Assembly: GCA_036898135.1 (NCBI GenBank)
Contig: CM072511.1
Span: 156,858,521 to 156,922,520, forward strand
Reading direction: 5' to 3'
From: Oncomelania hupensis
Taxonomy: Eukaryota; Mollusca; Gastropoda; Littorinimorpha; Pomatiopsidae
Length of the DNA stretch: 64,000 nucleotides
Shown here: in pieces, positions 13,140 to 58,536 of the stretch
Layout of the letters: every line of letters begins with the position of its first letter
Numbering within the stretch: the first letter of the stretch is position 1
Notes under the pieces: generated by a model
The model's input: the letters and a program-made list of their open reading frames with translations, nothing else
Databases searched by the model: none
What the model was told of the DNA's origin: nothing
Made by a program: the position numbers and the translations under genes

Positions 13140-13432
13140 CCCCTGGTTTAAGGTCAAGGTCACTTCAAAGTATACATATGAAACCACTTTGGACAGCTCC
13201 AGTGACCTTGACCTTGGAGCGCGGCTGACCAAATTTCCATTGCAAGTGTTTCTCACTGATATTTAACATGCATCAAATAACGTATTGAAAAAAAGCGAAA
13301 TTTTGTCCAAAACTGTGACTTTTTACCAGCATTCGCCGACCCTGTGACCGTGATTTTGAAGTGAAGTTATTCACTGATAATTTTCGAGGTATCATGGGAA
13401 TACACACTTCTACCAAGTTTGGTTGCGATAGA
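13140..13432 (+). repeat. Dispersed AGGTCA-rich repeat
   Basis: Contains aaggtcaaggtcac and its inverse gtgaccttgaccttg. Related sequence occurs on the minus strand at about 50690-50910 and in part at 51580 and 53400-53720. Non-coding. Confidence 0.6.
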
Positions 13433-14180
13433 TGAATTAGCCCCTTCCTACTTGACCAAGAACATTCACTTCTACAAGCCATCTAGAAATCTTGGTTCTT
13501 CCTCTGACACCCTCATGCTACAAATACCCCGCCACAAATTCTCCTCCGCAGGCTGTCGATCCTTCTCAGTGTTTGGTCTTTCAACTTGGCACTCTCTTCC
13601 TCTCTCTCAAGTCAAGTCAAGTCAAGCCAATGCATTCTTTATTTCTCGGAAAGAAAAATGTGGATTGTCGCTTTGCAAGACAAGACAGGATTTCATAGTG
13701 GCAATAAACACAGTGACAGCAAAGGAATAGTAACATAACATTGAGGAAAAATAAACCCACACACACCCACACACCAACAAACACCCAATTACGTTCTACG
13801 TACATGGCCACTTTCAAGTCCAACTTGAAAACTCATCTCTTCCTTAAAATTGTCTGATATCGTCTCCCATCTCCATCATCATTCCTTATTTTCTGATTCA
13901 GACCACCGCCGTCACACCGCACGCACCCAACCCCCCCCCCCCCCCTCCCAACACACACACCTTAGCTGCTTCTCCTCCTCATCCCTCCCTTGCCTTTTAT
14001 AGTTTCCTTGTAAATATTTTTTTTCATGTTTGTATTGTGTCTTTGTCTAATTTATTAGTGTCTTTTTTTTTTTTAAATCACTTCTTTTCGTATGTGTTTT
14101 GATGTTAAAGTTAAGTATAAATGCGTGAGTACTGCGCTTTGAACTGATGTCATTAGAAAAAAGCGCTATGTAAGTACCCC
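13433..14180 (+). mobile_element. CR1/L2-type LINE C-terminus and 3' UTR with a small insertion
   Basis: Encodes ELAPSYLTKNIHFYKPSRNL and AGCRSFSVFGLSTWHSLPLS, then is interrupted at about 13605-13800 by a roughly 190-bp segment starting with AAGTC repeats, and resumes with TFKSNLKTHLF. Ends with an aagcgctatgtaagt tail before the microsatellite. A dead fragment. Confidence 0.7.
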
Positions 14181-14396
14181 TATTATTGTTGTTATTATTA
14201 TTGTTGTTGTTGTTATTATTATTATTATTACTATCATTATTATTATCATTATTATCATTACTATTATTATTATCATTACTATTATTATTATTATTATTAC
14301 TATTATTATCATCATCATCATCATCATCATCATTTATCAGTACAACGTATGTTAATCTGATGAATAAAATTTGATACAACAACATCATCATCATCA

Positions 14397-14451
<55 letters not shown>

Positions 14452-14469
14452 TATCATTATTATTAATAC

Positions 14470-14559
<90 letters not shown>

Positions 14560-14582
14560 CATTAATATTATTATTATTATTA
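14180..14582. repeat. Compound TTA/TTG/ATC microsatellite
   Basis: Mixed trinucleotide repeats. At 14336-14385 there is a short unique insert (agtacaacgtatgttaatct) that recurs at about 40812-40870, also beside ATC repeats, so it is probably a LINE or SINE tail. Confidence 0.85.
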
Positions 14583-14920
14583 AGAAATAGGTTCTGAGAA
14601 ATTATGCCACTTGTAAGTTTTGCACAGACGGACGGCGGACGGACAGATAGACGGACGGATAAACAAAAAATTGTTTTTAGACTATTTCAGACTCATCTCG
14701 CACAGATTTGCAACATTCTGGAAAACAACAGTTTGGTGTGAATACATAGACCTGCATGTGAATCAAAACTCCGTAACACAAAAAGCGCAACGAAAAACAT
14801 CTTGAAATTAAAAATTTCATAAATAAATATAAACAAATTAAATTAAATTACATTAAAAACAACCAATAAAAACTTAAAAAATTTAAATTGATAAAATACA
14901 TAAAAATGAACAGAAATAAA
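14583..14920. other. AT-rich 3' flank of the STRA6-like gene
   Basis: Contains a GGAC-repeat patch (14626-14662) resembling the inverse of 50716-50760, then AT-rich sequence forming the gene's likely 3' UTR. No polyadenylation signal was picked out with confidence. Confidence 0.45.
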
Positions 14921-48950
<34,030 letters not shown>

Positions 48951-49023
48951 CTTGATTCTTTATCTGCACACAGTCAAATGCATCTTTGTCAAACAGCTGT
49001 TCAAGGTGCTGATGGCACAGAGC

Positions 49024-49412
49024 GTCGTGATAGGAAAGTTCACATTGGCTGTCGTGATGGGAAAGTTCACATTGGCTGTCGTGATGGGAAAGTTCACATT
49101 GGCTGTCGTGATGGGAAAGTTCACATTGGCTGTCGTGATGGGAAAGTTCACATTGGCTGTCGTGATGGGAAAGTTCACATTGGCTGTTGTGATGGGAAAG
49201 ATCACATTGGCTGTCGTGATGAGAAAGTTCACACTGGCTGTCGTGATGGGAAAGTTCACATTGGCTGTCGTGGTGAGAAAGTCCACATTGGCTTTTGTGA
49301 AGAGAAAGGTCACATTGGCTGTCGTCACGGGAAAGATCACATTGGCTGTCGTCACGGGAAAGATTATATTGGTCGTTGTGATGGAAAAGTTTACACTGGT
49401 TGCAAATCAAAA
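49024..49412. repeat. 27-bp minisatellite upstream of the STRA6-like start codon
   Basis: About 14 copies of a unit containing gttcacattggctgtcgtga. The 27-bp period keeps several frames open on both strands (VHIGCRDGK, ELSHHDSQC). Whether it is promoter, 5' UTR or first intron is unknown. Confidence 0.95.
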
Positions 49413-49479
49413 AACAGAAGCAATATGACTTTAATGAAAACCAGAATAACTTCCACTTTTCAATGAGCGACGTTTTACT

Positions 49480-49790
49480 CCTTCGGATGAGAGTATAAAC
49501 CGAGGTCTGGCCTGTGCACGCACGCATTCCATCGCACGGACTTTAAAGATTCTGACGCTCATATCCTATACCGGTGAATGCCGGCTACATAAATACACCC
49601 AGCACGCACTAGGTACTTTCTCCCCCTATCACCGGTGGCCCAAGTTTGTGCTCTAGTCGCCTGGGCGTCAGACTAAAGGCTGAAAGCGGGCACTTCGGGC
49701 TTCTTGTGTTGGATCCTGTATCGGCCAGCGCCTTGTGCAGCTCTTGAGCTGGAAAAGCGCTCTATACGAACGATTAAATAGACACGTGGA
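49480..49790 (+). mobile_element. SINE, intact-looking family member
   Basis: Starts ccttcggatgagagtataaa, contains acacccagcacgcactaggt (the unfilled version of the foldback target site) and ends agctcttgagctggaaaagc, then a tail ctatacgaacgattaaata. Related copies: 16615, 35655/39775, 45476 (-). Confidence 0.75.
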
Positions 49791-49794
49791 GGGG

Positions 49795-50690
49795 AGATAA
49801 CGCGGTCAACGTTGGACCATAATGCAGCTATGGGAGGTAAGCAAGGGATAAGGGACACCACTAAAGCTAAGGGACATCATTGCAGCTAAGGGACATCACT
49901 ATTGACCGAAATTTGGAAAGGCGCTAGGAGATAGCCCTTGTCAGTTCTATACTAGTGTAGCGACCAGCTAAGCGTACCCTAAGCTCTGATGCCAGAATTA
50001 ATGTTACCAACTTACTCTCAGAGCAGATACTGGAAAGAACGCTTAAATAAACTGGATCCCAACTCAAATAACTGACCGTAAAATAAATGCACATAAACAT
50101 GGATGACGACTGCTGGAGCCTTGAGGTAAAATGGATGAACCGTTGAGATGGTGTAACAAGGCCACTAATAATAACTTACATACAAGAAAAGTGGTTTTAA
50201 AAAAACCTCCTTATTGAACAATGCTTAAAGCTTTTGTAAATAGTAAGCCTACTGCATTTTGCATGAAACGAAACACAGTGTGATCCTTTACAGTGGTCCA
50301 GTTTCATTGCTGATCACTGACTCTATCTCACAGAAACCAGAGGAGTCCCTAATGGCTCGTCGCCTGCCTCTTGGTCTCGTGTCTTCTGATGTCTTACGTC
50401 AGCTCAGAGCCTCCTCTCTCACGCAGTGTCAGGCGACAGTCCATCATAAGGCATTTTCCTCACTGTGAGATGTGATCAGAAATCAGTAGTTAAATCCCAC
50501 TGATGTAAGAGCCATAATGCTGTTTTGACTCACATGCATAGCGATGTCAGTCTATGTCACACTCCCCTCTCCATCCCCTTCCCATCCCCTCTCCACCCCT
50601 ACCCTCACCCCAAAAAAATAAAACCAATAACAAACAAAAAAACAACAAAAACAGAATTTTCAAAGTCTGTGCGAGATAATAGTCCAAAAA
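49795..50690. other. Upstream region, no recognised element
   Basis: Short repeats of ctaagggacatcat near 49866-49895. No coding or transposon signal was recognised. Confidence 0.4.
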
Positions 50691-50910
50691 TTGCATTTAA
50701 AAACAAACAACATTTGTCGGTCCGTCTGTCTGTCTGTCCACCGTCCGCCGTCTCGTCTGTACAAAACTTGCAAGTGGATTAATACCTCAGAACCTATTTC
50801 AACTATCACAGCCAAACTTGGTAAGAAAGTGTATATCCATGAGACCTCGTAAATGATCAGTTACTTCACTTCAAGATCAATGTCACAGGGTCAACAAATG
50901 TTAGTTTAAA
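50691..50910 (-). repeat. Dispersed AGGTCA-type repeat, minus strand
   Basis: Reverse complement of the family at 13140-13440 (shared block around accaagtttgg and the tcatgg...tatacac region). Starts with a TCTG/TCCG patch. Confidence 0.6.
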
Positions 50911-50971
50911 AAATAACACATTTTAACAAGAAATCACTTTTTAAAAATTAAGTTCTTAATTGTGCGTTAAG

Positions 50972-51498
50972 CATGCCTACTCTCTCCAACACTCTTCAAC
51001 ATCTTCCTAGAGCGCATCATGTCAGATGCACTTGCAGATCACAAAGGCACAGTCAGCATAGAGGGAAGAGCAATCTCCAACCTTCGTTTTGCGGATGGCA
51101 TTGATGGATTGGCTGGAGAGGAACAAGAACGTAAACAGCTTGACACCACCTTCAGAGCCTATGCAATGAAAATAAGTGCAGAGAAGACCAAAATGATGAC
51201 CAACAACACCATCAAAACGGACATCAAAGTCCAAGGCCAGTCCCTCAACACAGTGCATAGCTTAAAATATTTAGGAGCCGTTGTATCAGACAATGGGTCC
51301 CGAGAGGAAGTCCTCTCCAGGATCGCGCAAACAACTGCTGCTCTGGCAAGGTTGAAGCCCATTTGGAAAGACAGGACCATCGACTGGTTTGACACTGAGC
51401 GAAGCTATCAGGGTTGCTGGGGACAGAGAAAGATGGAGTACGCTGGTTAAATGATTATCTGTGGTGCCCCTACGACCTCCGATTTACGGGATAGGATA
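50972..51498 (+). mobile_element. RTE-type LINE fragment with internal deletion
   Basis: RT part with the catalytic motif altered to FADGID, then KPIWKDRTI joined directly to the C-terminal DTERSYQGCWG region, ending in GGATA repeats. Inactive. Confidence 0.85.
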
Positions 51499-51519
51499 GG
51501 AAGTTATTAATATTGAACT

Positions 51520-51665
51520 TATGATTCTATGAGGCATGATAGATATCAATTAGGGACATATACTTTGCAAATTTGGTCAACCTCACTCCAAGGTCAAGGT
51601 CGTTGGAGCTGTCCAAAGTCGGTAAGTGAGGTACTATGAGAGATATAAAGTCCACACTTGTTGTA
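51520..51665 (+). repeat. Dispersed AGGTCA-type repeat fragment
   Basis: Contains ccaaggtcaaggtcgttgga and gctgtccaaagtc, related to 13170-13215. Sits between two RTE fragments. Confidence 0.5.
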
Positions 51666-51682
51666 TTTAGAGATGATAGATT

Positions 51683-52460
51683 GACCAGTGCAGTCCTCCA
51701 TAACAGCGTCATCGGGAACTGGTTCAAAACAACAATCGGGGTGCGTCAAGGATGCCTACTCTCTCCAACACTCTTCAACATCTTCCTAGAGCGCATCATG
51801 TCAGATGCTCTTGCCGATCACGAAGGCACAGTCAGCATAGGGGGTAGAGCAATCTCCAATCTTCGTTTTGCGAATGACATTGATGGATTGGCTGGAGAGG
51901 AACAAGAACTTGGACAGCTGGTACAGAAGCTTGACACCACCTCCAGAGCTTATGGAATGGAAATAAGTGCAGAGAAGACCAAAATGATGACCAACAACAC
52001 CGATGGCATCAACACGGACAACAAAGTCCAAGGCCAATCCCTCAACACAGTGCATAGTTTCAAATATTTGGGAGCCATTGTGTCAGACAATGGGTCCCGA
52101 CAGGAAGTCCTCTCCAGGATCGCACAAACAACTGCTGCCCTGACAAGGTTGAAGCCCATTTGGAAATACAGGACCATCAGTCTACATTCCAAAGTAAGAC
52201 TGCTGCGCTCCCTTGTCATCTCCATCTTCCTATATGCTTCCGAAGCATGGACCCTCACAGGAGATCTACAACGAAGAATACAAAGCATGGAGATGAGGTG
52301 CTACAGAAGACTTCTGGACATTTCCTATACCCAACACATCACCAACTACGAAGTCCGACAGACCATCACACAAGCTATTGGACAACACGATGACACAGTG
52401 GTGAAGAAACGGAACTCCGATGGTATGGCCACGTCACCAAATCCTTAGGCCTTGCAAAAC
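51683..52460 (+). mobile_element. RTE-type LINE fragment, open for 270 codons
   Basis: RT with GVRQGCLLSPTLFNIFLERI, but the catalytic box reads FANDID, losing an Asp. Continues through KYLGAIVSDNGSRQEVLSR and ACETWTL-like ASEAWTLTGDLQRR to the C-terminal TQHITNYEVRQTI. The 3' end is separated from it and lies at 53236. Confidence 0.88.
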
Positions 52461-53235
52461 CATTCTGCAAGGCCCACAGGTGCCAAGGAGCTGAATGCAG
52501 TCTTGAGACTGTTGTGTTGATGGAAAATGATCAAAGAGACTGAAGGAAAGAATAGAAAAGGAAAACAGAGAGTCAAGAAGCCAGATTGCGACTAAAAGTG
52601 ATCGGAAAATGAAGATGACATCTATAGAGGATGCTTAGCGAAACGAAGCTGAAGTATAGAAGAAGGCAAGCAAGGCTGGCAGAAAAGAGAAATTAAGTGG
52701 GAAGACAAAAAAGAAAAAAGATGACAAAAGAAGTGAAGAATGGAGAGAAAGCAGAATGAAAGAAGAGTGATAGACAGACATAAGATAGAAAAGAAGAGAA
52801 AAAAAGGAGAGAAGGACAAGAACAAGAGCAAGAAAGATCAAATGTGTGGTATGAAAAGAAAGAAGAGGAGGACAGGAAGGATAGGGGAAACAAGAAGAGT
52901 AAGAGAGAAGAGCTGACAAAGACACCCTATGACCCTGATTTATGATAAGAGTAAAAAGAAGAAAGATACAAAGATGGATGAGAGAAGAAGAGATAAAAGT
53001 TGGCTGAAGAAAAGATCACAGAGAGAAAAAGAAAATTGAAGAAAGTAGAAGACAAATGACACAGATAGGACTTTAAAAAGAAAATTAAAGAAAGAAAAGG
53101 AGTGAAGTAAATCTGAATGCACAAGAGAAAAATTGCACATTGATGAAAAAGGGAAACAGGAGAGAGGGAAGGAAAGGAGAGGAATAGGAACAGAAAGGAT
53201 GGTAGGGAAGATAGAGAATAGACTGAAAAGATGTA
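52461..53235. other. Purine-rich tract within a split RTE element
   Basis: About 770 bp, strongly A/G on the plus strand (aagaaaa, gagagaa, gaagaag runs) with few pyrimidines. It separates the RTE body from its 3' end. The open minus-strand frames rich in Ser, Phe and Leu are by-products of the composition. Confidence 0.7.
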
Positions 53236-53382
53236 AGGAAACATTCGAGAAGGACGTTTGATGAGCGAATCCATCAGGGCTGCTGAGGACAGAGAAAGAT
53301 GGAGTATGCTGGTTAAACGATCATCTGTGGTGCCCCTACGACCTCCGGGTTACAGGACAGGATAGGATATAGGATAGGATAG
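53236..53382 (+). mobile_element. RTE-type LINE 3' end
   Basis: Encodes the terminal region (gctgaggacagagaaagatg, ctggttaaacgatcatctgt) and ends in GGATA repeats. Probably the end of the element starting at 51683. Confidence 0.85.
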
Positions 53383-53394
53383 ATTGATCTTTCA

Positions 53395-53750
53395 TATATG
53401 TTCCGATTTTGCGTTGATCTTGAAGGTCAAGGTCATTTTAGGCCTTGCAAAACCATAAAAAAAATAGGTCATCGTACAGTAGAATGGCTCTATTTAACCC
53501 ATAGTATGCAACAAAATGTGATCATACATCAGCAAAGGAGGACATGTGAAGGTCAAAGTCATCCCAAGGTCAAGCCACAGATAATCAAGGTCATCCCAAG
53601 GCCACTTTTTTAATGGCATAATACAACTTTTGCCGTACTTTATTTGATCACACATCAGTGTACTTGGAGTCGGAGGTCAAGGTCATCTCAAGGTCAAGAG
53701 CATAGAAAAATAAAAGTCGACATTACTTTACATTTTAATGCCACCGTTTC
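53395..53750 (+). repeat. Dispersed AGGTCA-rich repeat
   Basis: Many half-sites: gaaggtcaaggtcattt, gaaggtcaaagtcatcccaa, gaggtcaaggtcatctcaag. No coding signal. Confidence 0.65.
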
Positions 53751-53839
53751 ATTTTTTTCCTTCTGGGCACTCATTTTCATGTTAAATATTGCTAGTTCCA
53801 TAAGAAGCATTTGAGTCCTACGGGTTTGACCTTATAGTG

Positions 53840-54407
53840 TGTAGCCGAGCGGAGTATTTGACTCCCGTTTCTCGGGCACGACCTTGAGAACATTGCTCCA
53901 CTCGAGCTGTTATTTTCATGTTATCCCTCAAAAGAGGAACATAAAAATATTTGTCCTGCAAGGCAGTGAAGCGTCGTTGGTAGTACATCCTCCCTTGCGG
54001 ACACCCTGTCGCGCTGCAATCTGCTTTTATTCTCTTCATCTGGCCTGTCATATGTTATAACGATGTTTAGTTATTCAATGATTATTCTACTTTTAAAACT
54101 GCTGTATTTCACCACCATTTACACTTTACATCTTAGATGAGGCATTGTTGATCTGCCTCTTTTTGGTATTAACGTCCCTCTCTTAAATTTTTTCTTTGAA
54201 ATTACTCATTTATTTTATAAGTTCATTGATTGATTGACTGATTTTATACTTTTATTTGTTGGTTTGTTACCTTCACTAGGTTTACATGTTGTCTTGTTTT
54301 TAAATGCAGAATATATTTTTTTATTATGCGTGTGTATCTGTGTGTAGCTGCGTGTGATCAAGCGCTTTGTGAAGCATTTTATGTTTGAATTGCGCTATAC
54401 AAAATAA

Positions 54408-54491
<84 letters not shown>

Positions 54492-54755
54492 GTACCGGGT
54501 TGCCGGCTACTAGTGCCACCGACCTGCATAAAATGCCTGCCGACAATGTAGTCCCGCTCACCACCAAAAGCAGAAGGCGAATGGTCAGCCGGGGAGAACA
54601 AATGTCGTGTCGCCTTGTCCTGCATAACCCAATGGCATCCCCAAAAGGATTCTGCAAAGCAGGAGCCACCCGAGGCTAGTCTAACCAAGAAATTCAAGGT
54701 AGACAATTTCTCTCCCAAGCCTCAACCAGTCGCCTCCCTTTCCGCTACAAGTGTT
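53840..54755 (-). mobile_element. Unrecognised repeat family, copy A, split by a LINE tail
   Basis: Parts 53840-53985 and 54490-54755 match 62126-62562. The minus strand keeps related coding in both copies (here FTALQDKYFYV and VEQCSQG). The middle (about 54060-54489) is a LINE 3' UTR with gcgctatacaaaataaatta and (TTA)n. The family is unknown to me. Confidence 0.6.
54408..54490. repeat. (TTA)n microsatellite at a LINE 3' end
   Basis: Follows the tail gcgctatacaaaataaatta. Confidence 0.95.
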
Positions 54756-54962
54756 TCATGCAAATGTAACACTATGTAATTCTCAATAAGGACTTACCTT
54801 TTAACCACCTTGTAAATTAAGACCTTGGGGCTTATCTCAAGCACTTCAAGCCATTTTAACACTGATTGCAGTAGGTATGACTCAGTCACATGCTAAAAGA
54901 TTGACAGTAAATGTGAATTTAGTTTTTTCTCAGTTGACTTTTTAATATTCTTTCTCCAAATA

Positions 54963-54990
54963 TAATAGTAATAATAATAATAACAACAAC

Positions 54991-55063
<73 letters not shown>

Positions 55064-55111
55064 AGTAGTAGTAGTAGTCGTAGTAGTAGTAGTAGTAGTA
55101 GTAGTAGCAGC

Positions 55112-55174
<63 letters not shown>

Positions 55175-55198
55175 TGTTGTTGTTGTTGTTGTTGTTGT
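54963..55198. repeat. (AAT)n, (AGT)n and (TTG)n compound microsatellite
   Basis: Three successive trinucleotide arrays. Confidence 0.95.
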
Positions 55199-55321
55199 AA
55201 CAGTTGTCTAGTTGTTGTTTTTGTCGTTTCTGCGGTGTCGTACTTAGAGCGATCCCGAACATCACAGTTTGGTCGTTGGGACACAGCAGGCTTTATAACT
55301 GTTAAGACAGAATACCTCTTT

Positions 55322-55660
55322 TAAATAGATAAATAAATAAACAACTAAATAAAAAAATAATTAAATAAATAAATAAATAAATAAAAATAACAGAGAAACA
55401 AATTTTTAAAAAAGGAGAACAATAAACATTATTTATTTGAAATGTCGTTACATGAAAAATCCTGTCTTAACTTTGCAGTCGCGCCGGGGACCTAAATTAT
55501 TAGGCTGCTTCCTTTTTTGGCCGCATACTCACCGCAGTTACAAACAATACGATATCGAAATTGGACGAACCTACACACACAAAAATGAAAAAATAAAAAA
55601 AAATAATAATAAAAAAAACAACATTACTCCCACACTACTCTTATAGGAAGATAAAAAAAA
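55322..55660. repeat. AAAT-rich low-complexity sequence
   Basis: AAAT repeats at 55327-55390 and an A-rich stretch near 55585-55620. No gene was recognised. Confidence 0.6.
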
Positions 55661-55837
55661 AAGTTCTGTTGAAAGCTTAAACGCACCTAGTGGGCCAGTT
55701 CTATCAATAGCTAGGATAGGTCTATAAAAGCCTAATAGCTATGTAAAGATTGGCGTTATCAAACGCTATCGCAAGTATTGACCACACACTAGATCGACTG
55801 AGAGCAGTATCCTAGTAGGATTGTTCTATGCAGATAA

Positions 55838-55894
55838 CATTACATGATTATTGCTTTAGGTCCAGCGGACTCTTCCGAGCCAAATCAGGACCAT
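55838..55894 (-). mobile_element. 57-bp LINE 3'-end insertion with 12-bp target duplication
   Basis: Carries the inverse of the terminus at 38037 (ggtccagcggactcttccga). Flanked by ctatgcagataa at 55826-55837 and 55895-55906. Confidence 0.75.
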
Positions 55895-56090
55895 CTATGC
55901 AGATAAATAGATCCTAGTATGTAGTAGATGAATTTGATGTGATTTATTATTATTGATAGTTGTTGTTGTTGTTGTTGTTGTAGGTGTTATCATAATGATG
56001 ACCATGATAATAATGATAATGACGATGATGATGATTAATATTATATAGCGCTAAGGAGGCAGAGTAGTAGTAGTAGTAGTAGTTGGGGTG

Positions 56091-56161
56091 GCCTCGTGGC
56101 GCAGTGGATAAGTCGCCGGTTTCCTATGCCGAAGGTCGCGGGTTCGATTCCCGCAAGGGGC
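56091..56161 (+). tRNA. tRNA-Arg(CCT)-like sequence, probably a SINE head
   Basis: 71 nt with A box tggcgcagtgg and perfect B box ggttcgattcc. T-stem GCGGG/CCCGC is perfect, the acceptor stem pairs in six of seven positions, and the anticodon loop could read TTCCTAT (CCT). It runs straight into a non-tRNA body, so it is more likely the head of a SINE than a gene. Confidence 0.45.
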
Positions 56162-56480
56162 GAACGTATGTGACTTAGGTACGAGACTATTGAGATCACC
56201 GAGGGTTTTCTCCGGGCACTCCGGTTTCCTCCCTCCCTTCAATAATGGTACAGGATGTCAATACAAAAATTTTAAAAATAAAAATTTCCATTTTCTTTCC
56301 GTCTTCTAATAGCGATCTTTCTGCCTTTACACCACCTGTTTGAGTGATGGATGTGTATTTGGTGTGTGTGAGGGTGGATGAGACAGGTGAGCGTGTATGT
56401 TGGTATAGATCGCCGCGCTTTGAGCCTGATTGATTTGGGGAAAGGCGCGTATATAGCATCCTGTATTATTATTATTAGTA
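56091..56480 (+). mobile_element. tRNA-Arg-headed SINE and adjoining LINE-type tail
   Basis: After the tRNA-like head comes gagggttttctccgggcact ccggtttcctccc, a motif found in a conserved central domain of some animal SINEs (possibly the Nin domain). A second tail with ccgcgctttgagcctgattg ... gcgcgtatatagcatcctg and short ATT repeats follows. Confidence 0.55.
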
Positions 56481-56553
56481 AATAGCGCTGGAGGCGAAGA
56501 ATTAGAGATAAAGAGAGAGAGGGGAGAGAGAGAGAGAAGAAAAAAGAGAAGAA

Positions 56554-56852
56554 ATGTATTGTATTGTATTGTATTGCATTGTATTGTATTGTATCGTATT
56601 GTATTGTATCGTATTGTATCGTATTGTATTGTCTTGTATCGTATCGTATTGTGTTGTATTGTATTGTATCGAATCGTATTGTATTGCATTGTATTGTATC
56701 GTATTGTATTGTATTGTATTGTATCGTATTGTATTGCATTGTATCGTATTTTATTGTATTGTATCGTGTTGTATTGTATCGTATTGTATTGATACGATAC
56801 AATACAACACGATACAATACAATAAAATACAATGTATCGTATTGTATTGTAT
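56554..56852. repeat. (GTATT/GTATC)n pentanucleotide array with internal inversion
   Basis: About 47 TGTAT/CGTAT units to 56790, then the complementary CAATA/GATAC units to about 56832, then the original orientation again. The flip forms a short perfect palindrome around 56790. Confidence 0.95.
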
Positions 56853-57054
56853 ATTAGAGTTGCTTGTGTGCGGTGATCCAAAAGTGTACAGAATCTTCAA
56901 AAAGACTATGTCAGTAGCCTACAAGAAGAAGGAGGAGGAGGAGAAGGAGGTAACTGGAAATTTTTATAGTTTATACAATGTTGTATTTACAGAGAGAGGA
57001 ATAACATTGGTAAAACATACTTTGGAGAGGGAATTATCAAGCAGAATATAGGTT

Positions 57055-58020
57055 AATAGATAGCATACCTTTAAACTTTCGAGATCGGAATTCCATGCAC
57101 AGGCCTATCTGTTGTAGTGACAGTGTAGTTGTACAGTTGTAGTCATCCGTGTACAGGCACACGTTTTTGTTGTAGTCTTTATAAATAATCCACTGTCAAA
57201 ACGTCTTCTTTCACACGTTCTTTAAGGTAAGCCTACTCCAAGTCGATTTCCGTTTGTAAAAGAAATGGCAGTCACACAGTTGACATAATCAAGCGAAGTA
57301 GATAATAAGCTCACGTCAAATTCCCGGGTATATTATATACATGCCTATACATGGGATACATGTAAAGCCTTGTACTGGAAATCACAGGCAACAACAATGC
57401 TGTCCTCTATTTATCTGTGACTAGATCCAACAATTGAAAACACGGCAGCAGACGAAAGCAGATAGAGAGAGTTACCTACCCAATCTCTTCGTTCCTCAAA
57501 CTTCAACTCCTCAACCCATGTAGTAGTCTAAAGACCTATAATTGTAGGACGAAAATCATCCTTGTCGCTGTTTCTGCTGCTACGATTCAGTTTTGCCTTA
57601 AGGGGCGAAAGATACTTTAAATGCTTTTACCCAACTTGTCCTTTTCCTCGCTCACATTGCTCTAAAGCGCTTTATCACTGATATGAAATTGTGAAATACC
57701 GCGTTGCTGGGACTAGTCGAAGCCTTCCGCTGCTATCTCTATACGTAAGCCGTTAACGGGAAGGATCTAGAGCAACCCTGCAGGATTGTTAATGTAATAA
57801 TTTCTGTTTAAGTTAATACTACAGACCCTATCCTATTCTTCCCCGGACTCCAGGAGCTTTGAGGAGACGTACTTCCTTCAGAAATAAGGATCAAAGGTCA
57901 CAGTAGATATTATATACTGAGTTCAGACATTATGGCTGATCAGGTATCTTGAAATTGCTGGTATTTTCAACAAATACAGGCAAAGAGAGAGGGAGGGAGT
58001 GAGAGGGAGAGAACTGCAAA
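57055..58020. other. No recognised feature
   Basis: Unique-looking sequence; no coding, repeat or RNA signal was recognised. Confidence 0.4.
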
Positions 58021-58035
58021 GTACAATCTTTGCAC

Positions 58036-58063
58036 ACAGACGCACACACACGCACGCACACGC

Positions 58064-58106
<43 letters not shown>
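58036..58106. repeat. (CA)n microsatellite
   Basis: CA units with CG interruptions at the left end. Confidence 0.95.
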
Positions 58107-58107
<1 letters not shown>

Positions 58108-58274
58108 AAATTAGACCTGCAGAACGCCAACATTAGTCCACACCCACACGCATACACACACTGAGAGATTGAGACAGAAAGAGAGATAGAGGAGGAGTTT
58201 GTGTGCGTGCGTGTGTGTTTATTTGTTTAATCCTTGACTGATTTTGAGGGAGTACTATAATGTATCAATATATC

Positions 58275-58365
<91 letters not shown>

Positions 58366-58536
58366 TATCAATATATATCAATATCAAGTTATCGCCCCAT
58401 TGCAATAACATCGCATGCTGGTAAAATTATGGAAAAAATTATAATGAATAGATTATCATACTATTGTGAAAAAAATTAAGTACTTCCAGAAAATCAGGCT
58501 GGTTTTAAAAAAGGCAGATCAACAGTAGACCATTTA

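Noticed and set aside
56554..57051. Frames of repeated YCIVL
   Set aside because: Translation of the TGTAT pentanucleotide array.
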